A DNA stretch of 64,000 nucleotides, taken from positions 620,001-684,000 of the forward strand of contig JAFWCB010000008.1 of NCBI GenBank assembly GCA_017537025.1, written 5' to 3'. Both the position numbers and the translations under genes were made by a program. The notes below the pieces were generated by a model that saw only the letters and a program-made list of their open reading frames with translations, was not told where the DNA came from and ran no database searches. Source of the DNA: Sediminibacterium sp. Lineage in GTDB: Bacteria; Bacteroidota; Bacteroidia; Chitinophagales; Chitinophagaceae. Below are positions 9,806-17,706 of this stretch, piece after piece (the first letter of the stretch is position 1; each line of letters starts with the position of its first letter).

Positions 9806-9905
9806 TAGTGACTAGTGACTAGTGAGTAGTGAGTAGTGAATAGTGAGTAGTCAGATGTGGGTTTTCACTAATCACTACACACTACCCACTATACACTATC
9901 CACTA
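9806..9905. repeat. Inverted TAGTGNN heptad arrays between convergent genes
   Basis: Left arm: seven units of TAGTGNN or close (9806-9854), beginning on the base after the DUF3467 stop. Right arm: units ending CACTA (9866-9905), the last of which supplies the radC stop codon. The arms are complementary at the five core positions, so either strand can fold into one long imperfect hairpin. It probably works as a bidirectional terminator. Confidence 0.8.
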
Positions 9906-10592
9906 CATAAGTCCCTCTTCTGCAAAACTGAAATAGCCTTCACTACTAACGATGATATGATCGGCAACTTTGATGTCTAAAAAATCTGCTGCTTTTTTTA
10001 TTTTTTGGGTGAGCATTTCATCGGCGCTACTGGGTTTGAGGTTACCGCTGGGATGATTATGACATAGAATAATCGCGGTAGCCTGGTGCTCTAAAGCTTT
10101 CTTTAGGATGATACGCGGATCGGCAACGGTACCCGTAATTCCTCCCTCACTAATAATTTCTACTTGTAAAATTTTGCTTGCCTGATTTAAAAACACGACA
10201 GCAAAAATTTCGCGGGTATAAAACTGAAAAGAGGATTTCAAAAAAGCGGCCATATCAGTAGTGGTATTGATTTTTTCTTTGCGGGTGATGGCTGTTTGTC
10301 GGCGTACACCCAATTCAAGAGAAGCCACGATACTAATGGCTTTGGCACTGCCTAATCCTTTGATATTCAGTTGTGTTATGTCACGAACAGAGAGGGTTCC
10401 GAGTTTAGATAAGTCGTTGTTTACTGCATGTAATAATGCCCTCGCAATATCGAATGCGGTAGCCTGTGGTGTGCCGGTATTAATCAAAATCGCCAATAGC
10501 TCGGTATTGCTCAAATGATCACTGCCCAGTAGTAACATCTTTTCACGGGGGCGCTCTGTTTCAGCCCATTCTTTAATAGAAAATTTCCTCAT
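9903..10592 (-). CDS. radC: RadC family JAB/JAMM-domain protein
   Basis: 229 residues from ATG at 10592 (MRKFSIKEWAETERPREK). The open frame runs 66 codons further upstream but that part is antisense to the prs start and lacks family similarity. Seen: N-terminal UPF0758 helix-hairpin-helix part (LNIKGLGSAKAISIVASLELG) and the C-terminal metalloprotease-like motif CHNHPSGN.KPSSAD. The biochemical role of RadC is not settled. Convergent with the DUF3467 gene, divergent from prs. Confidence 0.93.
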   Translation of the reverse strand: MRKFSIKEWAETERPREKMLLLGSDHLSNTELLAILINTGTPQATAFDIARALLHAVNNDLSKLGTLSVRDITQLNIKGLGSAKAISIVASLELGVRRQTAITRKEKINTTTDMAAFLKSSFQFYTREIFAVVFLNQASKILQVEIISEGGITGTVADPRIILKKALEHQATAIILCHNHPSGNLKPSSADEMLTQKIKKAADFLDIKVADHIIVSSEGYFSFAEEGLM

Positions 10593-10664
10593 AATATAAA
10601 CAAGTGTTATTTCAAAATAGTATTTCTTATTTGAATCAATATCTTCGCGCCATATAACTGTGTT

Positions 10665-11621
10665 ATGAATCCTTCTGTCAAGATATTTTCGGGTACGGGT
10701 TCTCAAAAACTCGCCGAGAAAATTGCCAAGCAATTTGGCGCCCCCATTGGAAAAATTAATATTCAGAAATTCAGTGATGGAGAGTTTCAACCCATTTTTT
10801 TGGAAAGTATTCGCGGCGATTATGTTTTTTTAGTACAGAGTACCTATGCTCCTACTGATAACTTAATGGAATTACTGTTAATGATTGATGCAGCCAAAAG
10901 AGCTAGTGCCTATAAAATCATAGCCGTAATACCTTATTATGGTTTTGCCAGACAGGATAGAAAAGATAAACCCCGTGTCGCCATCGGCTCTAAACTTATT
11001 GCCACCCTTCTAGAGGCGGCCGGTGCTAACAGAGTCATTACAATGGACCTGCATGCACCACAAATTCAAGCATTCTTTGAAGTGCCTGTAGACCATTTGG
11101 ATAGTTCTGCGATTTTTATTCCTTATATCGAACAATTAAAACTGAAAAACCTGGCTTTTGCTGCACCTGATGTGGGCAGTACCAATCGAGTAAGAGAGGT
11201 AGCCAGCTATTTTAATGCAGAAATGGTTATTTGCGATAAGCATAGAAAGCGTGCCAATGAAATTGCGAGCATGGTAGTAATTGGAGATGTTATGGATAGA
11301 GATATTGTTATCATCGATGATATCTGCGATACCGGTGGTACCTTGGCCAAAGCTGCCGCCTTATTAAAAGAAAAAGGAGCCAGGAGTGTTAGAGCTTTAA
11401 TCACCCATCCTGTACTCAGCGGTAAAGCGTATGAAAATATCGAAAACTCAGTACTGGAAGAATTGGTGGTATGCGATACCATTCCACTAAAAAAAGAAAC
11501 ATCGAAGATCAAAATTATTTCTGTAGCGGAGCTTTTTGCTATCGCTATTCGTAATGCTTATGAAAATAAAAGTATTACCAGCCTCTTTATTCACTCTCAG
11601 TTGAGGGGAAAGGATAAGTAA
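10665..11621 (+). CDS. prs: Ribose-phosphate pyrophosphokinase
   Basis: Makes PRPP from ribose 5-phosphate and ATP for nucleotide, His and Trp synthesis. 318 residues, normal size. Motifs: KFSDGEFQP, RQDRKDKPRVAIGSKL, the metal-binding ITMDLHAPQIQAFFEVPVDHL and the PRPP loop IVIIDDICDTGGTLAKAA. Upstream a weaker -7 box (TATCTTCG, 10640-10647) is visible. Downstream it is separated from rplY by an inverted heptad array. Confidence 0.97.
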   Translation: MNPSVKIFSGTGSQKLAEKIAKQFGAPIGKINIQKFSDGEFQPIFLESIRGDYVFLVQSTYAPTDNLMELLLMIDAAKRASAYKIIAVIPYYGFARQDRKDKPRVAIGSKLIATLLEAAGANRVITMDLHAPQIQAFFEVPVDHLDSSAIFIPYIEQLKLKNLAFAAPDVGSTNRVREVASYFNAEMVICDKHRKRANEIASMVVIGDVMDRDIVIIDDICDTGGTLAKAAALLKEKGARSVRALITHPVLSGKAYENIENSVLEELVVCDTIPLKKETSKIKIISVAELFAIAIRNAYENKSITSLFIHSQLRGKDK

Positions 11622-11749
11622 AAGTGATTAGTGTTTAGTGTTTAGTGTATAGTGTATAGTGGGTAGTGGGTAGTGTTTAACTCATTGATTATTAATTAGT
11701 TGTGTTTATATTTTGATACTATTGACTAACCACTATACACTATCCACTA
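11622..11749. repeat. Inverted TAGTGNN heptad arrays downstream of prs
   Basis: Seven TAGTGNN units at exact 7-base steps (11629-11677), about 45 bases of unrelated AT-rich sequence, then inverted units ending CACTA (about 11724-11749). Same family as the array at 9806-9905. It lies between co-directional prs and rplY and just before the rplY promoter. Confidence 0.8.
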
Positions 11750-11756
11750 AAATCCC

Positions 11757-11764
11757 TACCTTTG
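11757..11764 (+). promoter_or_regulatory. -7 box TACCTTTG of rplY
   Basis: Exact TAnnTTTG match 20 nt before the rplY ATG, immediately after the heptad array, giving rplY its own promoter with a short leader. Confidence 0.65.
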
Positions 11765-11784
11765 CCGTCCAAAAATTTAAATAA

Positions 11785-12375
11785 ATGAAAACAATTACAA
11801 TCGAAGGTGTTCTGAGGACCGAACACGGGAAGAAGGCAGCCCGCCAAATTCGCTCTCAGGAAAATGTGCCGGGTGTAATTTACGGTGGTGCCGAGGAGAT
11901 CAATTTCTACGCTCCGGCTAAAGCTTTAAAACCTTTAGTATACACTGGTGAATTCCAATTGGCAGAAGTTCAAGTAGGCGGAAAAAAATACAAGTGTATT
12001 TTGAAAGACCTACAGTTTGATAAGGTTTCTGATGAATTAATTCATGTTGATTTATTAGAATTAGTAGATAACAAACCCGTTATCGCTACGCTACCTTTGA
12101 AATTTACAGGCGCTTCAGCAGGTGTTAAAGAAGGTGGTAAGTTAGTTACGAAAATGAAGTCATTAAAAGTAAAGGCATTACCTAAACATTTGCGTGAAAC
12201 TATTAATGTAGATATTACTAACTTAGAATTAAACGGAAATATTCGTGTAGAAGATGTAAAGGCCGATAATATTGAGATCTTGAACTCACCACGTATTCCT
12301 ATTGCTTCTGTAGTAATGACTCGTCAGTTAAAGCAAGAAGAAGCTACTGCTGCGAAAGACGAAAAGAAGAAATAA
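11785..12375 (+). CDS. rplY: 50S ribosomal protein L25/general stress protein Ctc
   Basis: 196 residues; binds 5S rRNA in the large subunit. The L25 N-terminal domain (GKKAARQIRSQENVPGVIYGG) is followed by the longer TL5/Ctc C-terminal beta domain (HVDLLELVDNKPVIATLPLKFTG, GVKEGGKL, LPKHLRETINVDI), so it is the two-domain Ctc form. The tail is Lys-rich. Own promoter and strong terminator. The usual prs-ctc-pth gene association is kept here, with a histidine kinase inserted before pth. Confidence 0.96.
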   Translation: MKTITIEGVLRTEHGKKAARQIRSQENVPGVIYGGAEEINFYAPAKALKPLVYTGEFQLAEVQVGGKKYKCILKDLQFDKVSDELIHVDLLELVDNKPVIATLPLKFTGASAGVKEGGKLVTKMKSLKVKALPKHLRETINVDITNLELNGNIRVEDVKADNIEILNSPRIPIASVVMTRQLKQEEATAAKDEKKK

Positions 12376-12396
12376 TTTTTATCAAGATTTTTATCA

Positions 12397-12424
12397 AGCC
12401 CCACCATTTGGTTGGGGCTTTTTA
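12397..12424 (+). terminator. Rho-independent terminator of rplY
   Basis: GC-rich hairpin (AGCCCCA paired with TGGGGCT, extended by CC/GG) followed by TTTTTATTT, 22 nt after the rplY stop and reaching the 3' end of the convergent histidine kinase gene. Confidence 0.85.
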
Positions 12425-13705
12425 TTTAGCCAAGGGTAAACTAATTGTAAATCTTGTACCCTTACCTATTTCACTTTGTACATCGATCGTTCCTTGATTG
12501 ATATGAATAAATTCTTTACAGAGTTTTAAACCCAATCCTGTTCCCTTTTCCTTTTCAGTTCCTCTCGAAGAAATGATCGGTTCATTCGTAAGCAGTTTTG
12601 CCAGGGTAGTTTCTTCAATGCCTACCCCTTCATCTTGAATGGTAACAGAAGCAAGTCCGTTTTCCAGGGTAGATAATAAATAGATACTGCTTTTTCTATT
12701 ACTAAATTTAATAGCGTTAAATATGAGATTACGAATTACAATACGAATTTGATCGGGATCAGCATAAATCATCATCGGCGCTAATTGGCGTTCAATCGTA
12801 ATTTCTTTTTCATGAGCAACTTGTTGTATCAAACTAACAGCTTCCTCCGTAAGTGCTTTGATAGAACATATCTTTGGTTTAGTAGTAATGCCCCCTAACT
12901 GACTCTGACTCCAATTTAGTAGGGTATCCAAATTAGCTTGTAATTCATCAATTTGTTTATAAAATCCACCCGACATTCCCTTGAATTCTTCTGCAGATAT
13001 ATATTGCTTGTTTACTAAATCTAATCCTCCCTTTAACTGTGCAATAGGGGATCGTAAATCATGTGCAACAATGGTAAAGATTTTTTCTTTGGTATTATTG
13101 GCTGCAGATAACTGATCATTTTTTTCCTCCAGCGACTTCTTTATTCTTCGTTGATTTCTTTTGAAATATAGAAGCCCGAAAACCATCATAGCCAAAAACC
13201 ATGTCATATTAAACGCAACTCTGCCGGTAGATACTTGCTCAATAATAGGAGGGTGTGTGATCACCCAATACTTAGCAAACACGAAACATATAACACTGGT
13301 ACCGATGGAAGGGATCAGGAATTTTCTGTCGTTGAAAAAAATCATGATCACCACTAAATTTTGAATATTAAAATATTCAGAACCATTATGGTAAGATATT
13401 GCCTGAACGGTACAAGTGATAGATAAGATTATATTCAGCACTAATTTCAGCGTATCATATTTCTTAAATGGGTTAATCAGTATCGTTAGTGTCCCAACTA
13501 TAAATACAACTGTATTGGTGCCGGCTAATAAGTACCGGGCATTTGTAATATTTAGTATTATAAGTACTAGGAGAATAGGTAGGCTGGGTGCGATGATAAA
13601 ATTCACCACTTTAATTTTGTCTTGCTCGTCTATATCAGATGTATGCTTGGTTCCGTAATATAAAATACCCTTTATAAGCCCGCGTATATTCGCCTTGAAT
13701 CCCAT
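12422..13705 (-). CDS. Membrane sensor histidine kinase
   Basis: 427 residues from the ATG at 13705 (a TTG three codons upstream is less likely). N-terminal half: about six hydrophobic spans (residues 30-190) with very short loops and no large sensor domain. Then a coiled linker, a HisKA domain with the phosphoacceptor in FTIVAHDLRSPIAQ, and HATPase_c with N-box LIFNAIKFSN, DEGVGIEE and GTGLGLKLCKEF. No response regulator gene is adjacent, so it is an orphan; signal unknown. Confidence 0.92.
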   Translation of the reverse strand: MGFKANIRGLIKGILYYGTKHTSDIDEQDKIKVVNFIIAPSLPILLVLIILNITNARYLLAGTNTVVFIVGTLTILINPFKKYDTLKLVLNIILSITCTVQAISYHNGSEYFNIQNLVVIMIFFNDRKFLIPSIGTSVICFVFAKYWVITHPPIIEQVSTGRVAFNMTWFLAMMVFGLLYFKRNQRRIKKSLEEKNDQLSAANNTKEKIFTIVAHDLRSPIAQLKGGLDLVNKQYISAEEFKGMSGGFYKQIDELQANLDTLLNWSQSQLGGITTKPKICSIKALTEEAVSLIQQVAHEKEITIERQLAPMMIYADPDQIRIVIRNLIFNAIKFSNRKSSIYLLSTLENGLASVTIQDEGVGIEETTLAKLLTNEPIISSRGTEKEKGTGLGLKLCKEFIHINQGTIDVQSEIGKGTRFTISLPLAK

Positions 13706-13772
13706 ACCGAGCAAATTACGATAATCTATGCATTGGCTTTGTAGTTATAATTCTAAATTTAACACAAGAAGC

Positions 13773-13780
13773 TATTTTTG
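13773..13780 (+). promoter_or_regulatory. -7 box TATTTTTG of pth
   Basis: Exact TAnnTTTG match ending one base before the ATGATG that starts pth. Transcription should begin at or within these two codons, so the message is predicted leaderless, possibly from the second ATG. Confidence 0.6.
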
Positions 13781-13781
13781 C

Positions 13782-14360
13782 ATGATGCAACGATTTTTAA
13801 TAATTGGACTCGGGAATATTGGAGACGAATACAAGCATACCAGACATAATATTGGGTTTGATGTACTCGATGCCTTTGTTCGGAAACACAATGTTTTTTT
13901 TAGTACCGGCCGTTTGGCAGATGTAGCAGAGGTAAAATGGAAGGGTAAAACCTTTATTTGTATTAAGCCCACTACATATATGAATTTGAGCGGAAAAGCC
14001 TTTAAATATTGGCTTGATAAGGAAAAACTCGATCTGTCTCAAACCCTTACGATTGTAGATGAACTGGCTTTACCGCTAGATAAACTTCGATTGAGAGGTA
14101 GTGGCAGTGCCGGCGGACATAATGGGTTGAAAGATATTGAACTTACCCTTGGAAGTACGGAGTACGCCCGGTTACGCTTTGGAATAGGTAATAATTACCC
14201 AAAAGGCCGACAGGCCGAGTTTGTACTGAGCAAATGGTTACCGGAGGAAAGGGTAATGGTTGATAAAAAAATACCTGCTTGCTTGGATATAATTGAAGCC
14301 TTTGCGACAATAGGCCTCCAAAAAGCCATGAATATGGCAAATAATTTAAGTTTTACATAA
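13782..14360 (+). CDS. pth: Peptidyl-tRNA hydrolase
   Basis: Frees tRNA from prematurely released peptidyl-tRNA. About 192 residues. Motifs: LIIGLGNIGDEYKHTRHNIGFDVLD with the catalytic His, KPTTYMNLSGKA, the Asp of IVDELALPLDKLRLRGSGSAGGHNGLKDI, and RLRFGIGN. The open frame extends 18 codons upstream, but the -7 box overlaps that part. ATG at 13782 and ATG at 13785 are both possible; promoter spacing slightly favours the second. Confidence 0.95.
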   Translation: MMQRFLIIGLGNIGDEYKHTRHNIGFDVLDAFVRKHNVFFSTGRLADVAEVKWKGKTFICIKPTTYMNLSGKAFKYWLDKEKLDLSQTLTIVDELALPLDKLRLRGSGSAGGHNGLKDIELTLGSTEYARLRFGIGNNYPKGRQAEFVLSKWLPEERVMVDKKIPACLDIIEAFATIGLQKAMNMANNLSFT

Positions 14361-14479
14361 TAAACCATAGTCTTTCATAGTTATAAGTGTTGGAAATATA
14401 ATTGAGTTGACCCCAAACCGTACCCACAAATTAAAATTACTCAGGGGCAGCTCGTTACTATTTTAAATGCGACTGTACT

Positions 14480-15091
14480 ATGAAAATTTTTTGCGTAGGC
14501 CGAAATTATGCCGATCATGCAAAAGAACTGGGCAACGAAGTTCCTGAAGAGCCCGTTATTTTCATGAAACCTAAAACTGCACTGCTACAGTCGCATACGC
14601 CATTCTATTATCCCGAGTTTTCCAACGAATTGCATTATGAAGCCGAGCTCGTGTTACGCGTTTGTAAAAACGGGCGCTATATCACCGAGCAACAAGCCCA
14701 GCGTTATTACGATGCGGTAACTATCGGTATTGATTTTACCGCCCGTGATATACAGGCTGCATTGAAGAAGAAAGGCTTGCCTTGGGAGAAAGCCAAAGCT
14801 TGGGATAATTCGGCAGTGGTTGGAAATTGGGTGCCTTTAACAGAAAAACTCTTAAAGAACCCTATTCATTTTTCACTGAAAAATAATCAAACAACGGTTC
14901 AGGTGGGAGATACATCACACATGATCTTTTCTTTCAACCAAATCGTTTCTCATATCTCAAATTATTTCTCCCTCAATATCGGCGACCTCATTTATACAGG
15001 TACACCGGCAGGAGTAGGAGAATGTGTGGTAGGAGATATATTGGAAGGTTTTTTTGAGAATGAAAAAATGTTTGAACTGGAAATAAAATAG
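14480..15091 (+). CDS. Fumarylacetoacetate hydrolase family protein (FAHD1-like)
   Basis: 203 residues. Shows the FAH fold metal ligands in HYEAELVLRV and GIDFTARDIQ, plus the C-terminal GDLIYTGTPAGVG. The size and the start (IFCVGRNYADHAKELG) match the short FAHD1/YcgM group, which hydrolyses acylpyruvates or decarboxylates oxaloacetate. Followed after one base by the E1 gene, so the two are probably cotranscribed and possibly act in the same 2-oxoacid route. Exact substrate not deducible. Confidence 0.88.
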   Translation: MKIFCVGRNYADHAKELGNEVPEEPVIFMKPKTALLQSHTPFYYPEFSNELHYEAELVLRVCKNGRYITEQQAQRYYDAVTIGIDFTARDIQAALKKKGLPWEKAKAWDNSAVVGNWVPLTEKLLKNPIHFSLKNNQTTVQVGDTSHMIFSFNQIVSHISNYFSLNIGDLIYTGTPAGVGECVVGDILEGFFENEKMFELEIK

Positions 15092-15092
15092 C

Positions 15093-17159
15093 ATGCTTAC
15101 ACCCAATATATTACTGCAGGCGTATAAGCTCATGATGATGGCAAAATCCATGAGTGAAACCTACGATGCCAATAGGCAGGTGTGTAAGTATGTGCATTCT
15201 ACCTCTCGCGGCCACGAAGCTATTCAAATTGCAACCGGTTTACAATTACTACCCTGCGATTGGGTAAGCCCCTATTATAGAGATGATAGTTTAATGCTCG
15301 CAGCAGGCTTTGAGCCGTACGAGTTAATGCTTCAATTGTTGGCCAAAAAAGATGATCCCTTCTCCGGTGGTAGGTCATATTATTGCCACCCCAGTAATAA
15401 AGATGAAGTTCGTCCTTCTATCATACACCAAAGCAGTGCCACTGGTATGCAGGCCATACCTACCACAGGTTTAGCCCAAGGTGTTCAGTTTCTGGAGCAA
15501 ACACAATCGGCCAAACTCCGAAAATCCGCCGATGGAAAATCACCCATCGTTATATGTTCATTAGGTGATGGAAGTATGACGGAAGGAGAGGTAAGTGAAG
15601 CCCTTCAATTTGCATCCCTCAAACAATTACCGATTGTTTATTTAGTACAGGATAACCAGTGGAGTATCAGTGCCAGTGCCGATGAAGTAAGAACCATGAA
15701 TGCCTATGAATATGCTTGTGGTTTTAAAGGTCTTAAGCGAATGCAATGCGATGGCAGCGATTTTATGCGTTGCTATGAAACTATGGAGCAGGCAGTAAAC
15801 TATGCCCGCACCGAAAGAAAACCAGTACTAGTGCATGCGAAAGTGCCATTATTAGGGCATCATACCAGCGGGGTACGCAAAGAGTTTTACAGAAGCAGAG
15901 AAGATTTATTAAAACATGGATTATATGATCCAATCCCTAAACTAAGGCATCTCCTAAACGGTGTGGGATTTAATGATCATGAAATTAATAAAGTAGAAAC
16001 CGACGCTCTTGAAATCATACTGGAAGATTTTAAGAAAGCACAAGGAGCTGCTGAACCAGATATTCGTTCCGTTGAAGATCATGTGTTTGCACCTACAGCT
16101 ATTAAAGAAGAAAAAGGACAAAGAGTACCCAAAGGTGCTGAGAAAGTGATGATGGTAGATGCTGCCCTACATGCCATTGATGAAATTTTAGATGAATATC
16201 CTGAAGCCATATTATACGGACAAGATGTAGGAGGAAGGCTAGGGGGTGTTTTCCGGGAAGCGGCAACCCTGGCAGAAAAATATGGTGAGAACAGAGTGTT
16301 TAATACAGCCATTCAAGAGGCTTATATAGTTGGATCTACTGTTGGCTTGAGCGCTATGGGTATGAAGCCGATCGTAGAAATCCAGTTTGCCGATTATATC
16401 TATCCCGGCTTAAATCAGTTGGTTACCGAAGTAGCCAAATCTTGTTATTTATCTAACGGTAAGTTTCCCGTACAAATGGTATTGCGTGTACCTGTAGGTG
16501 CGTATGGGGGTGGGGGGCCATATCATAGTGGCAGTATCGAAAGTACCTTATTATCTATCAAGGGTATTAAAGTAGTATATCCTTCCAATGCCGCAGACAT
16601 GAAGGGTTTGATGAAAGCCGCCTTCCTCGATCCTAATCCTGTTATTATGCTTGAGCATAAAGGATTGTACTGGAGTAAAGTGCCCGGTACCGATGATGCC
16701 AAAACCATCGAACCGGCAAAAGATTATATATTGCCCCTAGGTAAAGCCAACGTAGTATTACAAACAGAAATGGAGCGGGTACGTAAGGGAGAAACTATTA
16801 CAGTGGTTACTTATGGCATGGGAGTATATTGGGCAAAAGCGGCTGCAGAGCGTTATCCCGGACAAGTAGAAATAGTAGACCTCCGATCTTTGTATCCATT
16901 AGATGAAGAAACCATCTTTAATTCGGTAAAGCGCCATGGTAAAGTATTAGTACTAACCGAAGAGCAACAAAATAATTCATTTGCCGAGGCTTTATCGCTT
17001 CGTATATCTAACGATTGCTACCATTTTTTAGATGCCAAGGTTGAAGTAATGGGAGCTAAAAACCTGCCGGCTATTCCTATCAATGTGGCATTAGAAACCG
17101 CCATGCTCCCCACTGCCACCAAAGTGGCTGAACGCATCGGGAAATTGTTGGCGTATTAG
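15093..17159 (+). CDS. Fused alpha/beta thiamine-diphosphate 2-oxoacid dehydrogenase E1
   Basis: 688 residues. The first half is an E1-alpha domain with the ThDP motif GDGSMTEGEVSEALQFA...QDNQ (around 150-190); the second half (from about 345) is E1-beta with VMMVDAALHAIDEIL, GQDVGGRLGGVFREA and EIQFADYIYPGLNQL. Fusion of the two subunits in one chain is common in Bacteroidota. Likely acts on branched-chain 2-oxoacids or pyruvate with E2/E3 encoded elsewhere. A longer paralog lies at 35095-37485. Confidence 0.88.
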   Translation: MLTPNILLQAYKLMMMAKSMSETYDANRQVCKYVHSTSRGHEAIQIATGLQLLPCDWVSPYYRDDSLMLAAGFEPYELMLQLLAKKDDPFSGGRSYYCHPSNKDEVRPSIIHQSSATGMQAIPTTGLAQGVQFLEQTQSAKLRKSADGKSPIVICSLGDGSMTEGEVSEALQFASLKQLPIVYLVQDNQWSISASADEVRTMNAYEYACGFKGLKRMQCDGSDFMRCYETMEQAVNYARTERKPVLVHAKVPLLGHHTSGVRKEFYRSREDLLKHGLYDPIPKLRHLLNGVGFNDHEINKVETDALEIILEDFKKAQGAAEPDIRSVEDHVFAPTAIKEEKGQRVPKGAEKVMMVDAALHAIDEILDEYPEAILYGQDVGGRLGGVFREAATLAEKYGENRVFNTAIQEAYIVGSTVGLSAMGMKPIVEIQFADYIYPGLNQLVTEVAKSCYLSNGKFPVQMVLRVPVGAYGGGGPYHSGSIESTLLSIKGIKVVYPSNAADMKGLMKAAFLDPNPVIMLEHKGLYWSKVPGTDDAKTIEPAKDYILPLGKANVVLQTEMERVRKGETITVVTYGMGVYWAKAAAERYPGQVEIVDLRSLYPLDEETIFNSVKRHGKVLVLTEEQQNNSFAEALSLRISNDCYHFLDAKVEVMGAKNLPAIPINVALETAMLPTATKVAERIGKLLAY

Positions 17160-17184
17160 GCTTTTCCCATTCATCCAAACCACC

Positions 17185-17192
17185 TATATTTG
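17185..17192 (+). promoter_or_regulatory. -7 box TATATTTG of the tRNA-Met repeat array
   Basis: Exact TAnnTTTG match 10 bases upstream of the first tRNA-like unit. Transcription from here would run through both pseudo-copies before reaching the intact tRNA. Confidence 0.55.
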
Positions 17193-17202
17193 CACCCCAA
17201 TT

Positions 17203-17274
17203 GGCGAGGTAGCTCAGTTGGTTAGAGCACAGGATTCATAACCGCCTAAGGCGGACTGGGTTCAAGACATATTT
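17203..17274 (+). pseudogene. tRNA-Met pseudo-copy 1 (5' half only)
   Basis: The first 39 or so bases are identical to the 5' half of the tRNA at 17347, including the acceptor strand, D-arm and CAT anticodon. After the anticodon loop the sequence switches to a small hairpin (CCGCC-TAA-GGCGG) and a relic GGGTTCAAG without a matching 3' T-stem or acceptor strand. It cannot fold as a tRNA. Unit length is 72 bases. Confidence 0.8.
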
Positions 17275-17346
17275 GGCGAGGTAGCTCAGTTGGTTAGAGC
17301 ACAGGATTCATATCCGCCTAAGGCGGACTGGGTTCAAGACATATTT
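17275..17346 (+). pseudogene. tRNA-Met pseudo-copy 2 (5' half only)
   Basis: Second 72-base unit, identical to the first except for a base right after the anticodon (CATA-T instead of CATA-A). It also switches away from tRNA sequence immediately 3' of the anticodon loop. Confidence 0.8.
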
Positions 17347-17420
17347 GGCGAGGTAGCTCAGTTGGTTAGAGCACAGGATTCATAACCCTGAGGTCTCGGG
17401 TTCAAGTCCCGATCTCGCTA
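17347..17420 (+). tRNA. tRNA-Met (CAT)
   Basis: Folds as a complete tRNA: acceptor GGCGAGG with TCTCGCT (G1-T72 and G7-T66 wobbles), D-arm GCTC/GAGC, anticodon loop TTCATAA, T-arm TCGGG-TTCAAGT-CCCGA, discriminator A. CCA is not fully encoded. The CAT anticodon could be elongator Met, initiator or Ile2 (lysidine). The absence of three G-C pairs in the anticodon stem argues against initiator. Its 3' 44 bases belong to the left direct repeat of the hydrogenase island. Confidence 0.92.
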
Positions 17421-17422
17421 CA
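17377..17422 (+). repeat. attL-like copy of 46-bp direct repeat
   Basis: Runs from GATTCAT at the anticodon loop to the tRNA 3' end (CTACA). It is identical over 46 bp to 30132-30177. Flanks differ on both sides, so these are the exact repeat ends. Confidence 0.9.
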
Positions 17423-17430
17423 TGAAAATC

Positions 17431-17462
17431 AAGGACTTACGTTAAATCGTGAGTCCTTTTTT
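17431..17462 (+). terminator. Terminator after tRNA-Met
   Basis: Hairpin AAGGACTTACG / CGTGAGTCCTT (one G-T pair) with loop TTAAAT, followed by six T. It lies on the island side of the left repeat, so the intact tRNA now uses a terminator brought by the island. Confidence 0.85.
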
Positions 17463-17706
17463 GTGTGAGGAAAAAGGCATTTTATATTGAAACCCTTGTT
17501 ATTATTGGATTTGATTGCGTGAGGAAGAGAAATATATTATTCTTTGTTTAATCGAAAAACGTCCAATTTTAGTAAGAAGCGATCCTTTTTATTTGACATA
17601 AAATTTCTATTCAACATCTAAAACATAAAATCTGAATTATAAAAAAATTAAACTTTATAATTTTTTTTATAAAATATTTGCTAAATTCAACTTCAAATTA
17701 AACATT
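17463..17706 (+). other. Leader region of the hydrogenase operon
   Basis: 244 bases without a gene, very AT-rich towards the 3' end. No exact TAnnTTTG box is present; the nearest are TATTCTTTG (one base too long, around 17540) and a TTGACA-like stretch around 17595. The long untranslated leader leaves room for regulation, but no operator could be identified by eye. Confidence 0.4.

Noticed and set aside
10593-10790. N-terminal extension of radC by 66 codons
   Set aside because: Antisense to the prs start and promoter region, unlike any RadC N-terminus; ATG 10592 gives the normal family start.
15093-17159. Fused E1 genes as frameshift or assembly artefacts
   Set aside because: Both fused E1 genes read through without disturbance and alpha/beta fusion is usual in Bacteroidota.
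17203-17422. Possible CRISPR array (three regularly spaced repeats)
   Set aside because: The repeats are tRNA-Met units in direct tandem without unique spacers, and no cas genes are in the window.
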